In this document: positions 59,255 through 64,000 of the stretch, piece after piece
How the letters are laid out: the number at the start of each line of letters is the position of its first letter
Numbering within the stretch: position 1 is the stretch's first letter
Assembly: GCA_021613375.1 (NCBI GenBank)
Contig: CM038719.1
Span: 42,307,961-42,371,960 of the forward strand
Origin: Megaleporinus macrocephalus
Taxonomy: Eukaryota > Chordata > Actinopteri > Characiformes > Anostomidae
DNA: 64,000 nucleotides
Direction: 5' to 3'
Notes under the pieces: model-generated
What the model saw: only the letters and a program-made list of their open reading frames with translations
What the model was told of the DNA's origin: nothing
Databases searched by the model: none
Program-made: the position numbers and the translations under genes

Positions 59255-60387
59255 TATGTGTTCATTAGTTCACTAGTTCAGTTCACTAGTATGTGTGTAT
59301 GTAGGTGTTTCATTGCCATCTAGTGTTTGTGTTCACTAGTGTTTGTGTGTATGTGGGTGTTTTACTGCCCCTAGGGTGTGTGTTTACTAGTGTTTGTGTG
59401 TATGTGGGTGTTTTACTGCCCCCTAGGGTGTGTGTGTTCACTACTGTTTTGTGTATGTGGATGTTTTATTGCCCCCTAGTGAATGTGTTCACTAGTGTCT
59501 GTGTATATGGGTGTTTCATTGGCCCCCTAGTGTGTGTGTTCACTTGTGTGTATGTGCATGTGGGTGTTTTACTGACCTCTAGTGTGTGTTTATTAGTGTG
59601 TATGTGTTTTTTAATGCCCCTTAGAGTGTGTGTGTATGTTTGTGTTTCATTGCCTCCTAATGTGTGTTCACTAGTGTGTATGTATGTGGGTGTTTCACTG
59701 CCCCGTGTGTGGTTCACTAGCGTGTATGTGTATGTGGGTGTTTTATTGCGCCCTAGTGTGTGTGTTCACTAGTGTGGGTGTATGTGGATGTTTCACTGTC
59801 CCCTAATGTGTGTGTTCATTAGTGTGCATGTGTTTTTTTACTGCCCCCTAGGGTGTGTATGTTCACTAGTGTCTGTGTATGTGGGTGCTTCATTGCCTCC
59901 TAGTGTGTGTGTTCACTAGTGTGTGTGTATGTGGGTATTTCAATGCCCCCTAGTGTATGCGTCTTCATTAGGGTGTGTATGTGCATGTTTCATTGCCCTC
60001 CAGTGTTTGTGTTCACTAGTGTCTGTGTATGTGGGTGTTTCACTGTCCCCTAATGTGTGTGTTCATTAGTGTGCATGTGTTTTTTTACTGCCCCTAGGTG
60101 TGTATGTTCACTAGTGTCTGTGTATGTGGATGCTTTATTGCCTCCTAGTGTGTGTGTTCACTAGTGTGTGTGTATGTGGGTATTTCAATGCCCCCTAGTG
60201 TATGTGTCTTCATTAGTGTGTGTATGTGCATGTTTCATTGCCCTCCAGTGTTTGTGTTCACTAGTGTCTGTGTATGTGGGTGTTTCATTGCCCCCTAGTT
60301 TGTGTGTTCGCTAGTGTGTGTGTATTGGGTGCTTCATTGCCGCCTAGTGTTTGTTTTCACCAGTGTCTGTGTGTGTGTGTCTGTGTG

Positions 60388-60445
<58 letters not shown>
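59255..60445 (-). repeat. GT-rich minisatellite, ACTAGTGAACA family, copy B (inverted)
   Basis: Units of about 45-60 bp contain TGTTCACTAGTGTGTGTG, TATGTGGGTGTTTCATTG and CCCCCTAGTGTG, the reverse complement of the 23,748-24,515 family. A block of about 235 bp recurs (near 59,810-60,000 and 60,045-60,235). It ends in a GT microsatellite at 60,368-60,444. Confidence 0.9.
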
Positions 60446-60479
60446 AATAGTTCTGAACCCTCTAAGAAGCTGTCCACAC

Positions 60480-61090
60480 TCTGACTGTTACAATGACGAA
60501 AGCAGGAAAGGCTATAAGAGAACAGCAGGTAGCTGTTACCTCAGTTCCTGTTGTACTGGCTCTGGAAGAAACCTCCAGATCAACCTCCAGGTCTGACTGC
60601 TAAAGACCTTCTGGAAGATTTACTGGACGCTGGAGCGGTGATGCATTGTTTCATTGTGCGGAGACACCTGCAGAATTATGACCTTCGTGGAAGAGTCATC
60701 AGAAGTAAACCTGCAGCCTCACCACAAAGTTCACCATCAGAAGTTTGCACAGGAACATCAGGTCCTGTGGACTGCTGAAGCTTTGAAGATGAAGGTACAT
60801 CAGGTCCTGTGGACTGAAGAATGATTTATCTGCTATGATTAAAGTATGTTTGCATAAAAAAGAGTGCACAAGTAAACAAAAGAACACTGTTCACACTAAT
60901 AAGCAGTGCTAGGAGTGAACTGTTCATGCTTAGACTTGAGTTACAGCCAGTGGTAGAATATAGGAACGAGGATTCAATAAAGTACCAGCAAATTCCAGAA
61001 GCAAACATCTCAGCTGCTTTGAAGAAGCTAAGGATTAAATGAGGATGGCTCCTACAGCAGGATAATGACACACCCCAAAATCCACAGGCT
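60480..61090 (+). pseudogene. Degenerate Tc1-like transposase
   Basis: The plus strand at about 60,595-60,710 reads LTAKDLLEDLLDAGAVMHCF and RRHLQNYDLRGRVIRSKP, the second helix-turn-helix region of Tc1-type transposases (usually HTSTVRRRLHEAGLKGRVARKKP-like). After an internal deletion, LLQQDNDTPQNPQ near 61,045-61,085 corresponds to the QxDN-D-x-H catalytic motif. The first catalytic Asp region is missing and frames shift. Inactive. Confidence 0.7.
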
Positions 61091-61094
61091 GGAG

Positions 61095-61330
61095 GTTTTA
61101 CTACTCTCTACTGTCTCTGATTTTACATCTACAAGGTGGACCAGCAAGTAGTAGGAGTGTCTAATAGAGTGGGCAGTGAGTGGACACAGTGTTTAAACAC
61201 TCACACTCACAACAGCACAACACACACTAACACACTACCACCACGTCAGTGTCACTGCAGTGCTGAGTTTGACCCACCTCCCTAATAGGACCTGCTCTGT
61301 GGTGGTTCTTTGGGGGTCCACAAACCACAT
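61095..61330 (-). mobile_element. Partial copy of the foldback transposon, reverse orientation
   Basis: The reverse complement shares GGACCACCACAGAGCAG-like, TTAGGGAGGTGGGTCA and CAGCACTGCAGTGACACTGA blocks with 31,060-31,400. The outer inverted arms are largely absent. Confidence 0.75.
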
Positions 61331-62100
61331 AATAACAATCTGTAACTTACATGAACACCAATATTATAAGGAAAAACAGTAGTTCACTCTATTATACATG
61401 TATAATTCCATATGAATATATATATATATAACTATGCTTTGCAGAAGGTTGGAGAAGCTAATCTGAGACCTGAACGTGAGTCTGAACATGCAGGACGTCT
61501 TACTGTCCAGCTCTTATAAAACACAGCCCTGTTATTTCTCTACGCTTCTCTCTCTGACCGGCCGGGAGATAGGATAATGATAAGTCTGGTGATGTCTGGA
61601 AAGTCCAGAACTGGGGTCATCTCCACGCCTATCCATGGGATCGCTCCACAGGTCAGAACTCTTTATGGCAGCAATAAAAGAAGTGCTGAAACATGACCGG
61701 ACCAGGGTCACCAGAGCTCAGGAGCGGGAGCGGGCGTGACGGCTGGCCAGCGCTGATAGAGGCAGAAGGCCAAACACGGGTTCAAGCTCGAGTTCAGGAG
61801 AACGGGAGAGCAGGGCAGCATGACATCTTGGCTCCTCTATTCACGTTTCTTCTTCATCTTTATCTGATGAGGAGATGAAATAGGGAGGATGGAGGTGTTG
61901 AGAGTGTCAGCGTGAGACTAGGATCAATAAAACAAAGCATTATCACAGAGTGTGTGATGAATTGTATAGTCTGTCAATGGATCAGTTTTTATTGTGAATT
62001 AACCCAATTATAGCAACCCAAAACTTTGATGCCATCACAATGCAGTGTCTTTGGAGGCCTTAAGGCTTTTAAGAAGTTTAAACATGATCCAGAGACCAAT
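61331..62100. other. Unique stretch, no supported gene
   Basis: A short TA run lies near 61,418. The remainder is balanced and CpG-bearing between 61,440 and 61,900. No exon supported. Confidence 0.35.
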
Positions 62101-62279
62101 TAGCCTGGCAACAGTACAGTGTGGACGCTGACCACTCATTGTTCACGTCCCCGTGGAGTTCATAGGTTAGCAGGTCCAGAATGATGGGAGAGAAGAATAT
62201 AGAGAAGTGAAGGAGCTGCTCAATGGTCCATAGGCATGTTTCCTGCTGGTGGAATGGGTTGCCATGTATTCATTGACTG

Positions 62280-63097
62280 CTTACATTCAGCCAAATGCTT
62301 CAATGGTGCTTCTCTGAGCTGATGGACCTCAACCAAGCCATGACCAAAACAATCTCCAGGCCTCAATCCAATCTAGCAACGTTTGACTTACTGAAGTTAA
62401 AACTGAAGGTCCCAATAGGTGTGTGCCATATTGTATCATACACAATAATATTGCCAACATTTTGAATATGGTGAACGAGATTATACCCTAAAATATCGTG
62501 CCATATCACCCATCACTAATTATCACACCAGGTACTACTTTTACTTTTTTAGAAAAAGAAAAATTCACACTTTTCTCATTTCCCATTATATATCTACTAG
62601 AGACAGAGTTTATCTGTCCAGTATCATTCACTTTACTCCAGTCCTGGATATATGAAGATATTTGGAGTGCATTATTGAGTATCGTGACATTCTGGCTTAC
62701 TGAATTCTGTTACAATCTGATAAAAATTCTTGTATTTTTTAATATCTCTGTTAGGGTGTGCCATATCATATAGTATGCAATAAGAAATTTTTATTTTTAT
62801 TTTGTTGCAGTAGTGTATTCTTGAAATATGTTTTTTTAATTCAATGTTTTGTCATATCGCCAAGAGTATCGCTATCACAAAAATACCATGAAATATTGTG
62901 ATATTATTGTAGGCCCATATCGCCCACCCCTAGGTCCCAATAACATACAGAAACTAAAGACAGCTGCAGTAAGGGATCTGAAAGCATCACATGTAAAGAA
63001 ACCCAGTGTCTTGGTTTGTCTGTAGGTTCCAGACATCAGGCAGTCATTGGCTGCAAAGTGTTTCCAATTAAACACTGGAGTCACATTATTATGACCA
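62280..63097 (+). pseudogene. Tc1-like transposon remnant (3' part), interrupted by a hAT-like element
   Basis: After removal of 62,416-62,940 the plus strand reads on through KTAAVRDLKASHV and LSVGSRHQAVIGCKVFPIKH, resembling the C-terminus of Tc1-type transposases (SMPRRLQAVIxxKGxxTKY). It ends near 63,097 with GAGTCACATTATTATGACCA, a Tc1-type end. Several frame changes are needed. The part before 62,280 is not recognisable. Confidence 0.55.
62416..62932. mobile_element. Non-autonomous hAT-like element with 8-bp target duplication
   Basis: It starts TAGGTGTGTGCCATATTG and ends CATATCGCCCACCCCTA, imperfect inverted ends. GGTCCCAA flanks it on both sides (62,408-62,415 and 62,933-62,940). 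The interior is AT-rich with no transposase. Confidence 0.85.
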
Positions 63098-63104
63098 CCT
63101 ACTT

Positions 63105-63615
63105 ACATTATATTTTAACTTTCATTATCTAACCACCTTCAGACAACCTGTACCTGTTTTACTTAATCTTACTCATTCCTAATTTTTGTCTGTTTTATTT
63201 TTGTTGTCATTGTTATTTTGTTTGATTTCATTAGTTCTGTATTTTATTTTATTTTATTTTATTGTAATGTTATTTAATAGTATTATTATTTTATATTATT
63301 ATTTTTATTATATTATATATCTAGTTTATTCTCTTACATTTATTTAGACTGTTTTACTTTTTTATTATTTGTATGCTCTTACCCCCTATTTATCTTAATT
63401 TCTTACTAATTAAATCTTAACTTTTAACTATATTTTAGTATTATTATTAGTTCTACTATGTTCACTGTTATTTTTAAATCTTCTTAGTTGTTTTAATTTA
63501 TAATGATAAAATTTTGTCAAATCTCTGTCCATGTAAATGCTCATCGCCACATTGAAAATGAGGGTTGCCCTCAATGTACATCCGAGCTGAATTAAATGTT
63601 GATTGATTGATGTCC
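63105..63615 (+). mobile_element. LINE 3' end with (TGAT)n tail, AT-rich 3' UTR
   Basis: An AT-rich stretch with a TTTTA run (63,241-63,262) ends in GAGGGTTGCCCTCAATGTAC, GAGCTGAATTAAATG and TTGATTGATTGATG, a familiar fish LINE tail. No ORF2 is present. The left border is uncertain. Confidence 0.55.
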
Positions 63616-64000
63616 AGACAGCAGCTGGATGGACTGGGAGACTCAGTAAGGTCCTGGTAGGAGGTCACAGGTATCTGGAGGTATTATGCTGACTGCAGTG
63701 CATCCCACAGCTGCTGGAGGCAGCATGGAGGAGGATCCATAAAGCCAACACCACCATCCAGGTGGTCCCACAGTGCTCAATTGGGTTCAAGTCTGGGGTA
63801 TTAGGGGTCCAGGGTAGTACTTGGAAGTCTTGGTCAGCTCTTCCAACCTGTGTGGACATTTCTGGTCGTGTGGCGTGTCTCATTGTCTTGCTGGAAGATA
63901 TCCTCCCCAGAGAAGACCATCAACATGTATGGTGTATGTGATCTGCAAGGATAGATTCAGACCCAAATCGGTTGAGAGTGTCTTCACCTGGACGAGTGGG
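63616..64000 (-). pseudogene. Tc1-like transposase, C-terminal part, running off the window
   Basis: On the minus strand the order is QQDNETRHTTR (third-quarter catalytic motif), then TPDLNPIEHCGTTW at about 63,760-63,815 (the conserved PDLNPIE box), then CCLQQLWDALQSAYNTS in a shifted frame. This is the expected order for Tc1-type DDE transposases. Frameshifts and stops make it inactive. The N-terminal part lies beyond the right edge. Confidence 0.8.

Overview
The window looks like intergenic and intronic DNA of a teleost fish, probably an otophysan such as a characiform or catfish relative; the species cannot be named from sequence alone. The evidence is Tc1-like transposase relics, hAT-type elements with 8-bp target duplications, L2/CR1-clade LINE tails, a tRNA-headed SINE tail, a GT-AG spliced gene, and very dense microsatellites and minisatellites. 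There is no prokaryotic gene organisation. Adding up the coordinates, roughly a third of the 64 kb is tandem repeat.

Layout. 1-872 is pyrimidine-rich simple repeat. 1.6-3.5 kb is a LINE tail plus a 37-bp array. 3.8-5.1 kb holds dispersed repeats and a dead Tc1-like transposase. 5.9-7.4 kb is (TA)n and a 42-bp near-palindromic array. 8.4-10.5 kb is a non-autonomous DNA transposon swollen by a 36-bp array. 12.4-13.2 kb is an L2 tail swollen by a short array. 15.0-15.7 kb is another LINE 3' end. 16.8-19.3 kb is a 43-bp array carrying a ~1-kb duplication, and 19.9-23.0 kb is a 46-bp array. 23.7-25.9 kb holds two more arrays, the second with G-quadruplex potential. 26.4-27.2 kb is a ~180-bp array. 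27.9-29.6 kb is a SINE with a 29-bp array. 30.6-31.5 kb is a foldback element with a 45-bp array. 32.7-33.1 kb is a hAT element with a clean target duplication. 34.99-35.4 kb is a 51-bp array.

36.2-42.9 kb contains the only convincing host gene, one I do not recognise. It has a clear first exon, phase-1 symmetric internal exons on a ~1.7-1.8-kb block present three times in tandem, and a short terminal exon. Block 1 is intact; blocks 2 and 3 carry small indels that break the frame.

43.0-47.1 kb is a long GT-rich array split by a 5'-truncated L2 insertion. 47.2-48.3 kb is an array abutting the 5' half of a Tc1-like element. 48.9-52.6 kb is old long-period repeat with a foldback mariner-like element. 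55.5-58.3 kb is an L2 whose coding sequence has become a 48-bp array of about 50 copies. 59.2-60.4 kb is the inverted counterpart of the 23.7-24.5 kb minisatellite. 60.5-64.0 kb is a nest of Tc1-like, hAT-like and LINE remnants.

Main observation: at least five of the arrays lie inside recognisable transposable elements (3' UTR, ORF2 coding sequence, SINE body, terminal arm, transposon interior). Where an unexpanded relative is also in the window it can be compared directly. This suggests repeated local birth of minisatellites from transposon sequence. All family names come from recognition by eye, with no database search.
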